Numbered from the stretch's first letter, positions 7,302 through 16,000 are shown. The stretch: 41,434 nt of DNA from Gemmatimonadales bacterium UBA2975 (GCA_002348265.1 DEAT01000056.1:1-41434); one strand, 5' to 3'. A program made the numbers and translations. Notes: generated from the sequence alone by a model not told the origin.

Positions 7302-10300
7302 ACGGCATCCCACGCTCACTGACCAAGCTACAGACAGCCAAATTCATTCCCCTTGCCGTGACGCTCTTGGGTGTCTTTTCGCTTCCAAACATTCTTGAGG
7401 CACAGCAGACTGACTTCGTTCCTGGGCGACTCATCGTCAAATACCAAGACGGAAGCCGCGCCTCGAGGGGCGCAGCGCTTCGGGACGCAGTGGGCAGCCA
7501 GATGATCAAGCATCTTCCTCTAATCAATGCGGAGTTGGTAACACTGCCAGACGGATGGGATGTCGCCACAGCCGTTCAGTGGTTTGAGGGACAGGCAGAC
7601 GTCAAGTACGCAGAGCCGGACTACATATGGTATGCAATTGAGAACATTCCGGAGCCCTCTGCCAAAGACATCTCAGGCATAGTCAACTCTCTGAGTACAG
7701 TGATACCAGACGACACAAGATTTGGAGAGATGTGGGGACTGAACAACACCGGTCAAAGCGGTGGGGTCGTGGATGCTGATATCGACGCACCAGAAGCTTG
7801 GGCCATAACAAAGGGAACAGATACGCTGATTGTCGGGGTGATCGATACCGGAATCCAGAACGCTCATCCAGACCTTGCGGGTAATATGTGGGTCAATCCT
7901 GGAGAGACCGCAGGTGATGGCGTTGATAACGACGGCAACGGATACATTGATGACATCTACGGTTGGGATTTTAGAAACAACGACGCCTCCGTATACGACG
8001 ATGCAAGCATTGATGCCCACGGCACCCACGTAGCGGGTACGATCGGCGCCGTTTCAAACAACGCGGCGGGAATTACGGGAATAGCGTGGAATGTGAAGAT
8101 TATGAGCCTGAAATTTCTCCATAATGGCGGGTCCACGTCAGACGCTATTGATGCGATAGAGTACGCGATCGACAATGGCGCTCACATGACAACCAACAGT
8201 TGGGGCGGAGGTGGCGCATCCCAAGCCCTTCAGGACGCGATCCAAGCATCAGGTAATGCTGGGATGCTCTTCCTAGCTGCCTCCGGTAACTCAGCCTTAA
8301 ATGCTGACAACACCCCGATGTACCCTGCTGCGTACCCGCAAGAAAACATAGTCTCCGTAAACTCGACCGACCGTAACGATCAACTTTCGAGCTTTTCCAA
8401 CTACGGCCTTACTTCAACTGACCTAGGAGCTCCTGGAAGTGCTATTCTGAGCACGATACCAGCCGGCGGATACGCATCTTTCAGTGGAACCTCCATGGCA
8501 ACGCCCCACGTGACGGGAGTAGCAGTTCTCGTCTACACCGCCTTTCCAAGCCTGACGCACTTGGAAGTGAAGCAGCGCTTGATGTGGACAGGGGACCCAA
8601 TCGCAGCGCTTGCGGGAAAGTCGGTGAGTGGACGCCGGCTCAACGCCCTTAGCGCTCTCGAGACCGATTCGATACCACCATCAGTTGTCGTCGACCTAGC
8701 TGTGACGGCAGATCCAGGACAAGGGGGCTCAGCCATAACTCCATTTGCAGGAACGGCGTTGACTGTCTCGTGGACCGCTCCGGGTGACGACGGATCCACC
8801 GGGACTGCGAGCGAATACGACATCCGATACTCAACTTCACCGATAACCGACAACGACGCCTTTGATGCCGCCATGCAAACCACGAGGGAACCCTACCCAA
8901 GTGCTCCTGGGTCTACCGAGTCGGCTACAATCATCGGACTCGACCCTGAGAGCACTTACTACTTCGCACTCAAGACACTAGACAACGTCGGTAACAAATC
9001 CGCCCTGTCGAATTCGGCGGATGGAGAGACCGGTATGGTCGTGAAGATATTTGCGGACGGTGCAGAAAGTGCAGCGAGCGAAGACCTATGGAAACAACTG
9101 GACATTCCATGGTCGAGGACTTCAGAGTCAAGCAGCCCTGAGGATTCCAGTGTCCCTTTCGGGGGCGAGTGGAGTTGGACAGACAGCCCTGGAAGTGATT
9201 ATGGAAACCTTATGAATTCGAGCATGTATTCCATGCCCATCGACCTTTCTGGATTCTCCAATCCAGTTCTACAGTTCGATACCCGTTACGATATCGAAAA
9301 CGGTTGGGACAATGGCTATGTCGAGTTTTCCTCAGACGCTCTAGCGTGGAATACAGTGGCACAGTTTACCGGGAAACAAGATGATTGGACCAGTGAATCC
9401 ATTACCATGGACGATTACGCTGGAACTGAGTCCTTTTACTTCCGATTTCGTCTTGTAACAGACGGATCTGTAGTCAAGGACGGTTGGTACATTGACGATG
9501 TGCGAGTGATCGCGGACGCAGATGTAATCCTCTCAGTATCGATGACTCTAGACGCATCAGGCGACACTGCGCTTGCAAGCCTCAATCTCGAAAACAAGGA
9601 GAATATCGCTGGGCTAAGCTATCAATTGTCGTGGGGCACTCAGGACAACGTTGTTCGAGAGAACCCGCTTTCTTTCCACGCCAGCACTGTTAGCAACAGA
9701 GTCTTAGGACTAGTGCACTCCTTTGAAGCAGATTCAGATTCTGACGCGATTACAGGTATCCTCCTCAGCACCACTGGTACGGGCGTTATTGCTCAGGGCG
9801 AGGGACCTATCATCGAGTATCGATTCCCTATGAGGGAAGACATGGGATCTATAGACAGTGAGTTCATCCGAGTGACCGCAAGCGAACGGGCAACTTTGGG
9901 GCACCTTGCAGAGATATCTATCGAAGTCCCTCTCGCTCTTTCAGACGGCGCGGTGTCTGACTCACACGGGAACGCCCTGAACACCGGCTTAGAAAGCGGC
10001 ACTAGGGTAACGTTAGCCGACAGTCTTTCCAACGCCGACGTGGACTTCAACGGAACGATTGATGTAGGAGACGTCGTTCAGATGATCGACTTCTACCTCG
10101 GACGCACCGAACCCGGCTCACTTGCGTTTGCGGTCGCCGACACGTATCGCGATGGGCGATTGAATGTGGTAGACATAGTCAGAGGTATAAACATCGTTTT
10201 AGGACGAACGATAGGCAGTTCGTCGTCATCTGAATCTGCACTATTAGTTGATTCCCGGGAGGAATCGGATGGCACCTCTAGTGACAGATCGCTAGAGGTG

Positions 10301-10846
10301 GGCTTCCAATCCATCACAGCACCTGAGTCAAGCCCCACTTCACCAACGGGTAGCAGGGTATTAGTGGCCCATGTGCCGCCCAGAGTAGTAGGCCTAGAGT
10401 TAGGTGTTAAGCATGGAGCATCTCAAGTTGCAGATGCGCGCCTACTCCTAGAGGGAAACGATTTCTCACTGGTGAAAAACATAGGATCGACCGGCTCAAG
10501 TTTCATGATTTACAGCACCAATAACTCAAGCCTCCCTGAAGGTTCTCAACCGGTGCTCGAACTAGAGCTCAAGGCTACATCACGAGGCTCAGGAAGCACC
10601 GAGAGTGAGCTTTACTTGAGTGAAATATTAGGCGTAGACAACTCTGGAACTCCCATCTACCCAAGCGTTGATCCAATGCTCGCAGTGCAGGACCTGCTCG
10701 GAACTCCGAGCTTGCTACCAGCCCAGAGAATGCAACTAGACCGCCGAGGCAACAGCGACGGAATGTACAACTTGGGTGATCTGCTCTCACTCATGCACAG
10801 GACCGGGTTCTTTCCGATCCATAAAGGGAATGGAGTGGCTCGATGA
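7298..10846 (+). CDS. Secreted subtilisin-family (S8) protease with FN3, jelly-roll, cohesin-like and dockerin-like modules
   Basis: A 1182-residue protein starting at ATG 7298; the frame extends 21 codons upstream, but a signal peptide begins here (hydrophobic to about A35). Residues 40-110 look like an S8 propeptide ('FVPGRLIVKYQDG', 'KYAEPDYIW'). The catalytic domain has D183 (VIDTGIQ), H241 (DAHGTHVAGT), N331 (ASGNS) and S399 (FSGTSMATPHV), so it should be active. Residues about 459-578 are an FN3 domain and about 580-738 a jelly-roll/MAM-like domain ('FYFRFRLVTDG', 'GWYIDDVRVI'). Next come a cohesin-like domain (about 743-905), a dockerin-like pair (about 914-972; 'DVDFNGTIDVGD', 'DTYRDGRLNVVD'), a second cohesin-like domain (about 1010-1140) and a terminal half-dockerin ('GNSDGMYNLGDLL'). 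It is probably extracellular or tethered through the cohesin lipoprotein. The C-terminal modules are assigned by pattern only. Confidence 0.85.
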   Translation: MNGIPRSLTKLQTAKFIPLAVTLLGVFSLPNILEAQQTDFVPGRLIVKYQDGSRASRGAALRDAVGSQMIKHLPLINAELVTLPDGWDVATAVQWFEGQADVKYAEPDYIWYAIENIPEPSAKDISGIVNSLSTVIPDDTRFGEMWGLNNTGQSGGVVDADIDAPEAWAITKGTDTLIVGVIDTGIQNAHPDLAGNMWVNPGETAGDGVDNDGNGYIDDIYGWDFRNNDASVYDDASIDAHGTHVAGTIGAVSNNAAGITGIAWNVKIMSLKFLHNGGSTSDAIDAIEYAIDNGAHMTTNSWGGGGASQALQDAIQASGNAGMLFLAASGNSALNADNTPMYPAAYPQENIVSVNSTDRNDQLSSFSNYGLTSTDLGAPGSAILSTIPAGGYASFSGTSMATPHVTGVAVLVYTAFPSLTHLEVKQRLMWTGDPIAALAGKSVSGRRLNALSALETDSIPPSVVVDLAVTADPGQGGSAITPFAGTALTVSWTAPGDDGSTGTASEYDIRYSTSPITDNDAFDAAMQTTREPYPSAPGSTESATIIGLDPESTYYFALKTLDNVGNKSALSNSADGETGMVVKIFADGAESAASEDLWKQLDIPWSRTSESSSPEDSSVPFGGEWSWTDSPGSDYGNLMNSSMYSMPIDLSGFSNPVLQFDTRYDIENGWDNGYVEFSSDALAWNTVAQFTGKQDDWTSESITMDDYAGTESFYFRFRLVTDGSVVKDGWYIDDVRVIADADVILSVSMTLDASGDTALASLNLENKENIAGLSYQLSWGTQDNVVRENPLSFHASTVSNRVLGLVHSFEADSDSDAITGILLSTTGTGVIAQGEGPIIEYRFPMREDMGSIDSEFIRVTASERATLGHLAEISIEVPLALSDGAVSDSHGNALNTGLESGTRVTLADSLSNADVDFNGTIDVGDVVQMIDFYLGRTEPGSLAFAVADTYRDGRLNVVDIVRGINIVLGRTIGSSSSSESALLVDSREESDGTSSDRSLEVGFQSITAPESSPTSPTGSRVLVAHVPPRVVGLELGVKHGASQVADARLLLEGNDFSLVKNIGSTGSSFMIYSTNNSSLPEGSQPVLELELKATSRGSGSTESELYLSEILGVDNSGTPIYPSVDPMLAVQDLLGTPSLLPAQRMQLDRRGNSDGMYNLGDLLSLMHRTGFFPIHKGNGVAR

Positions 10847-11265
10847 AAAAGATGACTTTTGCGTTCGCAACCGTAGCAGCAATCTTGGCGTTGACCAGCT
10901 GTGTGGATAACAGTGATGAAACACTCGGGATAACCGAAGCTAATCCCCCTCTTTGGCTAGACATCCGACTAGCGGGATCCCAAAGCCAACCGCAGGCCTT
11001 ACTGTTTGAAATCGTTGGAGGAGCAACTGACTCGATTGTATCAGACCAACATCGCGTGTTCGCTGAAACTTACGCTCAGAATCGGACCAAGGCTCTTCTT
11101 TTCGGAGACCTGAACAATGAGGTATTGGCTAGAGTTTGGATGTCCAACCCCTCGGCATGGGACGAGTATAGAATCGTGCTAGAGCAGGTTGCACTAGATG
11201 AAGACTTCGAGCAGCCGTCGGCTATGAGCTACTCCTTGCAGCTCGAGGCACCCAGCCCCCGTTGA
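10843..11265 (+). CDS. Small lipoprotein of the cohesin-protease operon, function unknown
   Basis: A 140-residue protein with a typical lipoprotein signal (MKKMTFAFATVAAILALTSC, Cys20). Its ATG overlaps the stop of the protease gene by ATGA, and a GGAG lies 7 bases upstream inside the protease gene, so the two are very probably translationally coupled. The mature part is mainly beta-strand-like ('PLWLDIRLAGS', 'QALLFEIVGG', 'KALLFGDLNNEVLARVWM', 'YRIVLEQVALDEDFE') and could be a single small beta-sandwich. I do not recognise a named family. Its position suggests an accessory role in anchoring, inhibiting or assembling the upstream proteins. Confidence 0.8.
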   Translation: MKKMTFAFATVAAILALTSCVDNSDETLGITEANPPLWLDIRLAGSQSQPQALLFEIVGGATDSIVSDQHRVFAETYAQNRTKALLFGDLNNEVLARVWMSNPSAWDEYRIVLEQVALDEDFEQPSAMSYSLQLEAPSPR

Positions 11266-11306
11266 TACTGTGACGACTTGATCGGTCCGAATGCCAGAAA
11301 CACATC

Positions 11307-11324
11307 GAGGTTACGCTTAACCTC
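11307..11324. terminator. Small hairpin downstream of the cohesin-protease operon
   Basis: GAGGTTA-cgct-TAACCTC forms a perfect 7-bp stem with a 4-base loop, beginning 41 bases after the stop of the small lipoprotein gene. No T-run follows, so it is not a classical intrinsic terminator. It may be an end-of-operon hairpin or chance. Confidence 0.3.
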
Positions 11325-11439
11325 CAAGTGACGAGTCGGGTCATCAGAATGTAAGGAATCCTGTGTTTCGTTCTTGCGAGACACCTCTTTGTTACTGACC
11401 TTGCCACGTCCCTGACCTGTCTATTCTGGAGCCCCTGTC

Positions 11440-12783
11440 ATGGCACTCAGTAACCTGGACCGCAGAAGCTTCCTTAGAGGTGCGGGAGCGTCCGCACTCT
11501 TTACCGCTGCGACGTTCGAACCGGCGATGGCCAAGGTGCCTTCAGTGCTCATTCGCAGTGCACGTGAAGACTTTGACTTTGACTCGCCGTACGATCGAGT
11601 TGGCACAGACTGCATCAAATGGGACACGCCGCTGGCTACGTACGATGGGATCCAGGTCGGAATGGGCATCGCCGACATGGATTTCCGAGCAGCGCCGTGT
11701 ATAACCGAGGCGCTAGCAAAACGCTGTGCTCACGAAAACTGGGGCTACCTGCGTAGGCCACAGCGCTACTCACAAGCAGTCGTCGATTGGAACATGAGGC
11801 GATATGGGCTTGAAATCGATCCGGAGAGCATCGTGTGGACTACGGGAGTCCATCCGGGAATCATTGCCGCATTGCAGACACTAGCCCCTCCGGGGACTCG
11901 CGTGGTAATGAACACCCCGACCTATAACGGCTTTTATACAGACGTGCGCTTTGCGCACAATGTGGCCGAAGACAACGAGATGCAGGTCGTAGACGGACGC
12001 TACCAGATCGACTGGGACGACTTTGAACGTCGAGTCCGTCGCTCAAACGTGTTCATTCTCTGCAATCCTCAGAACCCGACAGGTAACTGCTGGTCCGCTG
12101 ATGACATGACTCGTATGGGCGAGATCTGTCTCGAGCACAACACAGTGGTTCTTTCTGACGAAATTCACTGTGACTTCGTTAGCGCCGGTGAAAAATACAC
12201 ACCCTTTGCGAGCCTCCCCAACCGAGCGATCGTCGACAACAGCATCACTTTTAAAGCAGCTAGCAAGACCTTCAGCCTCGCGGCGATGAAAGTGGCTTGG
12301 TATTTCTCTACCAATCCGACCCTATTGGCGCGTGTGCGTGCGAACACCCGCGCCGACCTAACCACATTAGGGATGGAGGCGAACTACGCAGCTCTTACGG
12401 AGGGAGACGAATGGTTCGATCAGCTGTCCCCCTACCTCGATGCAAATCATAATTTTGCCGAGAAAGAGATCAATTCACGACTCGAGGGCATCCGGTACAC
12501 TAAAGCCCAAGGAACATATCTGGCCTGGCTCGATGTTAATGGATTTGCCAAGGCCATCGACGCAGCAGGTATAGCAGCTAGAGAAAATGAGACGGCAGTG
12601 ACACAGGTCACCCCTGAGAACATTGTCCAGCGGTGGTTCGCAAACCAGGCGGGGGTATATCTAAATCCTGGACACAGCTACGGGACTGGGGGTGCCGGTC
12701 ACATGCGTATGAACCTGGGTACTTCCCGGCAGATGATCGGTACCGCAATCGAAAACATGGCCGAAGCAATTGCCCGAATCTGA
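11440..12783 (+). CDS. MalY/PatB-like PLP-dependent aminotransferase (C-S lyase family) with Tat signal
   Basis: A 447-residue fold-type I PLP enzyme. The first 35-40 residues carry a twin-arginine motif (DRRSFLRGAGAS) and a hydrophobic stretch, unlike cytoplasmic MalY/PatB (about 390 residues). Core signatures are 'WDTPLATYDGIQVGMGIADMDF' at the start of the domain (split here as WDTPLATYD and GIADMDF), 'NPQNPTGN', 'LSDEIHCDF' and the PLP lysine K276 in 'AASKTFSLAAMK'. The late Arg in 'HMRMNLGTSR' should bind the substrate carboxylate. MalY/PatB enzymes cleave C-S bonds of cystathionine or cysteine conjugates, but some members are true aminotransferases, so the substrate is not assigned. The Tat motif predicts export of the folded holoenzyme. 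A TPR protein gene starts 14 bases downstream. Confidence 0.85.
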   Translation: MALSNLDRRSFLRGAGASALFTAATFEPAMAKVPSVLIRSAREDFDFDSPYDRVGTDCIKWDTPLATYDGIQVGMGIADMDFRAAPCITEALAKRCAHENWGYLRRPQRYSQAVVDWNMRRYGLEIDPESIVWTTGVHPGIIAALQTLAPPGTRVVMNTPTYNGFYTDVRFAHNVAEDNEMQVVDGRYQIDWDDFERRVRRSNVFILCNPQNPTGNCWSADDMTRMGEICLEHNTVVLSDEIHCDFVSAGEKYTPFASLPNRAIVDNSITFKAASKTFSLAAMKVAWYFSTNPTLLARVRANTRADLTTLGMEANYAALTEGDEWFDQLSPYLDANHNFAEKEINSRLEGIRYTKAQGTYLAWLDVNGFAKAIDAAGIAARENETAVTQVTPENIVQRWFANQAGVYLNPGHSYGTGGAGHMRMNLGTSRQMIGTAIENMAEAIARI

Positions 12784-12797
12784 AGGAGTATAGAGTC

Positions 12798-14396
12798 ATG
12801 AAAAACATCATCAAACGCATTATGCTGTCGGGAATATTGGCCGCGCCATTCGTTATCACGACACCGGCGCTTGCTCAGTTCCAGAATGTTGGTTCGATCG
12901 ACTTTCCAACGTCAGCTAGTGGTGAAGCACAGCAACACTTCCTCCGTGGAGTGGCGATTCTTCACAGCTTCGGATGGGAGCAGGCGCGTGAACAGTTCAA
13001 CGCGGCTCAAGAAATAGATCCCGATTTCGCGATGGCTTATTGGGGTGAATCCCTCACATACAACCATCCTCTGGTTTCGCAGATGGATGCGACTGATCCA
13101 TCCGCAACACTTGCTCGGCTTGCCCCGACTCGTGAAGCGAGGCTGGCAAAAGCCCCAACTCCCCGCGAGAAAGGCTTCTTGAATGCTGTAGAGATTCTAT
13201 GGGGCGATGGCGACCATGTTGAGAGACGCGTTGGGTATATGGAAGCGATGGAGGCTCTTTACGAGGCCTACCCAGAAGACCCTGAAGTAGCAGCCTTCTA
13301 CTCCCTTTCGATGTTGAGTGCTGTGGCCGCTACTCGTGACCTCAGCCAACGGTTAAACGTGCGAGCAGGCGATATCGCTTTGCGCCTCAATAGAGACAAC
13401 CCAGATCATCCAGGTGCTGTTCACTATATCATTCATTCATTCGACAACCCACTCATGGCACCACTTGCCCTAGACGCTGCATATCGGTTCGCCGAGATCG
13501 CACCAGCGGTTTCTCACGCGAGGCATATGCCTACTCACATCTTCATCCAACATGGGATGTGGGAGTTAGTGTCAGGCCATAACCAATCGGCATATGACGC
13601 GGCGCGTGAACTTTGGAAGCCTGGTCAGAGCATGGGGGATGCAATTCACTCTCTTGACTGGGGGCAGTATGGTGATCTCCAGCTCGGAGATTATGAGAAA
13701 GCTCGCCTTTGGATAGATCGAATCAACACCATGTCCACGGAGGGCGGCTTCTCAGAGGGGGGTGCGCGAGGACAAGCTGGTCAGGCACGTGCTGTGAACA
13801 CCGTGGGCCTGACTCAAAACCGCTATACGGTTGAAACTGAGGAGTGGTCGATTCAGGAAGTGACCGAAGCCTCTCCCGATCACGAACTCCTCGCGACCGC
13901 TCTTTCCGCGTATCACCTAATGGATCAAGAGGCTTTGAGATCGGCCGAACAGGAGTTGAAGCGCAGAGTGGACGCTGGCGAAGGTGGCTACACAGAGATC
14001 ATGGCAAATCAGGCAAGCGCCTTACTTCACGCCCAGATGAATCACGCAGACGTGGCCGTCGGCTTTTTTGAAGACGCGGTCGAGATTATCACCCCGATGG
14101 CCCCGCCTAGAGGATCGGCTAACCCGATAAAGCCACTGTTCGAGATGTATGGGGAAATTCTGGTCGATCTCGGGCGATACGAAGACGCTATCGAGCAGTT
14201 CGAGACCTCCCTGCTCCGCATGCCTAATAGACCTCGCTCACTTCTTGGTATGGCACGTGCGCAAAACGCCACCGGCCAGATAGCTTCGGCGTCCGAGTAC
14301 TATCGCGCCCTTCTCGACGTGTGGCAGGGCAGAGACGATCTGGACGGCGTGCGAGAAGCAGAAGCCTACTTAGCAGACGAGCAGAACAACAACTGA
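12798..14396 (+). CDS. Exported tetratricopeptide-repeat protein
   Basis: A 532-residue protein from ATG 12798, preceded by AAGGAG 9 bases upstream that overlaps the stop of the aminotransferase gene. The frame runs further upstream but only inside that gene. The signal peptide ends at 'PALA' (residue 26). The mature region begins with 'HFLRGVAILHSFGWEQAREQF', 'DPDFAMAYWGESLTYNHPL', a TPR-like pair typical of a widespread family of periplasmic TPR proteins. C-terminal TPRs include 'GEILVDLGRYEDAIEQFETSL' and 'ARAQNATGQIASASEYYRALL'. Conserved His-rich segments ('HPGAVHYIIHSFD', 'ARHMPTHIFIQHGMW') suggest a metal or ligand site. The function is unknown; co-transcription with the Tat PLP enzyme suggests they work together outside the cytoplasm. 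Confidence 0.85.
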   Translation: MKNIIKRIMLSGILAAPFVITTPALAQFQNVGSIDFPTSASGEAQQHFLRGVAILHSFGWEQAREQFNAAQEIDPDFAMAYWGESLTYNHPLVSQMDATDPSATLARLAPTREARLAKAPTPREKGFLNAVEILWGDGDHVERRVGYMEAMEALYEAYPEDPEVAAFYSLSMLSAVAATRDLSQRLNVRAGDIALRLNRDNPDHPGAVHYIIHSFDNPLMAPLALDAAYRFAEIAPAVSHARHMPTHIFIQHGMWELVSGHNQSAYDAARELWKPGQSMGDAIHSLDWGQYGDLQLGDYEKARLWIDRINTMSTEGGFSEGGARGQAGQARAVNTVGLTQNRYTVETEEWSIQEVTEASPDHELLATALSAYHLMDQEALRSAEQELKRRVDAGEGGYTEIMANQASALLHAQMNHADVAVGFFEDAVEIITPMAPPRGSANPIKPLFEMYGEILVDLGRYEDAIEQFETSLLRMPNRPRSLLGMARAQNATGQIASASEYYRALLDVWQGRDDLDGVREAEAYLADEQNNN

Positions 14397-14415
14397 TCTA
14401 GTAGGCTGTCACAGA

Positions 14416-14451
14416 GCCGCCGTCCAGGAGCTTAGGCTCTTGAACGGCGGC
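14416..14451. terminator. Strong hairpin between convergent TPR gene and tmRNA gene
   Basis: Two 16-base arms around TTAG (GCCGCCGTCCAGGAGC and GCTCTTGAACGGCGGC) pair at 14 of 16 positions. Of the other two, one is a G-T wobble and one an A-C mismatch, whichever strand is read. The hairpin lies 20 bases after the plus-strand stop at 14396 and 18 bases beyond the tmRNA 3' end on the minus strand, so it can serve both. No strong T-run follows on either side. Confidence 0.6.
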
Positions 14452-14468
14452 CAGTCGCGCCGAAAGAA

Positions 14469-14825
14469 TGGAGGCGGCGGGAGTCGAACCCGCGTCCGCG
14501 AATGAATCCAGAAGGGCCGCTACGTGCGTAGATCGCCGAAAATCTCACCTCGGACGGCCAGCGATCAACCGATTCCGAGACCAGCTATCTAAAACTCTCG
14601 TCCCCTAACCCGATAGCATGATCGGGGGACCAGCTCGAATTATCGACGCCTGCAAGGACCGCCTCGAGCGGGCAATCCAGGAGACGGGCTACTAAGGAAG
14701 AACCTTAGGCAGCCAGAGCCATGTCAATATCGGCATCTAAAAAGTTTCTAGGTGTTTAACGAGGTCCTAGAGCCCTCGACACGCTGCCCCACGTTCACCA
14801 AACACGTCGAAACCGTGACGCCCCC
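14469..14825 (-). ncRNA. ssrA: tmRNA (transfer-messenger RNA)
   Basis: On the minus strand the RNA begins GGGGGCGTCACGGTTTCGAC, the canonical tmRNA 5' end, at 14825. It ends with the T-arm GGTTCGACTCCCGCC and acceptor strand CGCCTCC plus discriminator A at 14469. The 7-bp acceptor stem GGGGGCG/CGCCTCC pairs fully with one G-U. CCA is not encoded. The tag reading frame starts at GCC (14734-14732) and runs to TAA (14707-14705), encoding ADIDMALAA, which ends in the LAA degron recognised by ClpXP-type proteases. At 357 nt it is a normal one-piece tmRNA. It rescues stalled ribosomes with SmpB, which is not encoded in this window. Confidence 0.95.
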
Positions 14826-14848
14826 GATGAGTGCGGATCCCGAAGGAT

Positions 14849-14878
14849 TTCATAACCGCACCGTGAAGTATCTTTCAA
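14849..14878 (-). promoter_or_regulatory. Candidate sigma70-like promoter of ssrA
   Basis: On the minus strand TTGAAA (14878-14873) is followed after 18 bases by TATGAA (14854-14849), 5/6 and 4/6 matches to the -35 and -10 consensus. The -10 hexamer is 24 bases before the mature 5' end, which leaves a short leader for RNase P to remove. It falls in the only gap between dus and ssrA. Confidence 0.4.
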
Positions 14879-14917
14879 ACATCGGAATTGAACTTAACAC
14901 TGAAAAGGCTCCAGGGT

Positions 14918-15916
14918 TCACAGCCGCAGTCCGTCGAGATGTTCCTCCCTATACGTCTCTAGCAGAATCTCCACCTCCTGAAGTGACGTCGTTTGGAATA
15001 GCTCTGTTCGAAGGCTACGACCATCAGGAAGACCCTTCGTGTACCACCCGAGGTGCTTTCTGAAATCGATAATCGCTCTATCTGGATTAGCTTCGAAGGC
15101 AATCGCGTTTCGCGCATGCTCCAAACAAATACCGAATCGTTCGACCACATCTGGAGCCGAAGAAATTGGTAATCCATCAAGCGCCGCCCTCGCCTGTTTA
15201 AAGATCCAAGGATCTCCGTGTGAGCCACGAGCGATCATGATCGCAGCACATCCTGTCTCGTCGCGCATGCGCCGCGCGTCCTCCCCATTCTTAATGTCAC
15301 CGTTCCCAACGACAGGTATCTCCAGAGCTTTCACCAGCGCCGCGATCTCGGACCAACGAGCCTGGCCGGAGTACATGTCAGAGCGAGTTCTGGGGTGGAG
15401 ACATATCGCTTGGGCACCCGCCTGCTCGCACCGTAACCCAATCCCGACCGGGTCACGAGTATTCTCAGTGAATCCACTCCTGATTTTTACCGTAGTGGTA
15501 AGACTAGTCGCGTCGTCCACGGCGCGAATTATGTCCTCGACGAGATCAAGGTCCCTAAGGCAACCTGAACCGCCATTTCTCTTTACTACCTTCTTAACCG
15601 GGCAACCGAAGTTTATGTCGATGAAGTCCGGGCTGAAGACTTCGGCAACGAACGCCGCCGCATCTCCCATCAGCACAGGATCTGCACCAAAGATCTGGAT
15701 GCCAATCGGACGCTCGGCTTCATCGAAGCGCAAATAGTCCCGAGAGCGCTTACTGTTTTGTACAATACCGGCCGCACTCACAAATTCACTTACTAGGATG
15801 TCGGCCCCGAACCGACGGCATAACCGCCTGAATGGTGACTCGCTCACGCCGGCTTGGGGGGCGAGATATAACGGGGTTACACCCGACTTAAGAAGTGCAA
15901 TGAGGTCGTATGCCAT
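14918..15916 (-). CDS. dus: tRNA-dihydrouridine synthase (DusB-like)
   Basis: A 332-residue TIM-barrel flavoenzyme that reduces uridine to dihydrouridine in the tRNA D-loop. N-terminal 'LYLAPQAGVSESPFRRLCRRFGA' matches the Dus opening (APM/APQ-G-x-S-x-x-x-F). 'IDINFGCPVKKV' (C105) and 'GGSGCLRD' (C119, the likely catalytic cysteine) follow, then 'VKIRSGF', 'CLHPRTR', 'VVGNGDI' and 'AIMIARGSHGDPWIF' for FMN binding. The C-terminal helical domain begins near 'FRKHLGWYTKGLPDGRSLR', typical of the DusB subgroup. It sits upstream of and codirectional with ssrA, 92 bases away. Confidence 0.93.
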   Translation of the reverse strand: MAYDLIALLKSGVTPLYLAPQAGVSESPFRRLCRRFGADILVSEFVSAAGIVQNSKRSRDYLRFDEAERPIGIQIFGADPVLMGDAAAFVAEVFSPDFIDINFGCPVKKVVKRNGGSGCLRDLDLVEDIIRAVDDATSLTTTVKIRSGFTENTRDPVGIGLRCEQAGAQAICLHPRTRSDMYSGQARWSEIAALVKALEIPVVGNGDIKNGEDARRMRDETGCAAIMIARGSHGDPWIFKQARAALDGLPISSAPDVVERFGICLEHARNAIAFEANPDRAIIDFRKHLGWYTKGLPDGRSLRTELFQTTSLQEVEILLETYREEHLDGLRL

Positions 15917-15969
15917 GCATGAAAACTAGTCATCTGAGTGAGCGGGCTGAAGCTCGGCTTCCTATGAGA

Positions 15970-16000
15970 AAGCGGACGCTCCGACTGGAGTCGCCCGCTT
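15970..16000 (-). terminator. Terminator-like hairpin after the small exported protein gene
   Basis: On the minus strand AAGCGG-GCG(A)CTCC, loop AGTC, then GGAGCGT-CCGCTT form about 13 bp with one bulged A and one G-T wobble, followed by TCTC. It starts 34 bases downstream of the stop at 16034. The T tract is short, so it is a moderate candidate for the end of the transcript upstream of dus. Confidence 0.5.

Noticed and set aside
15039..15737. 232-codon open frame on the plus strand
   Set aside because: It lies antisense to the dus gene, whose motifs are intact; it has no recognisable domain.
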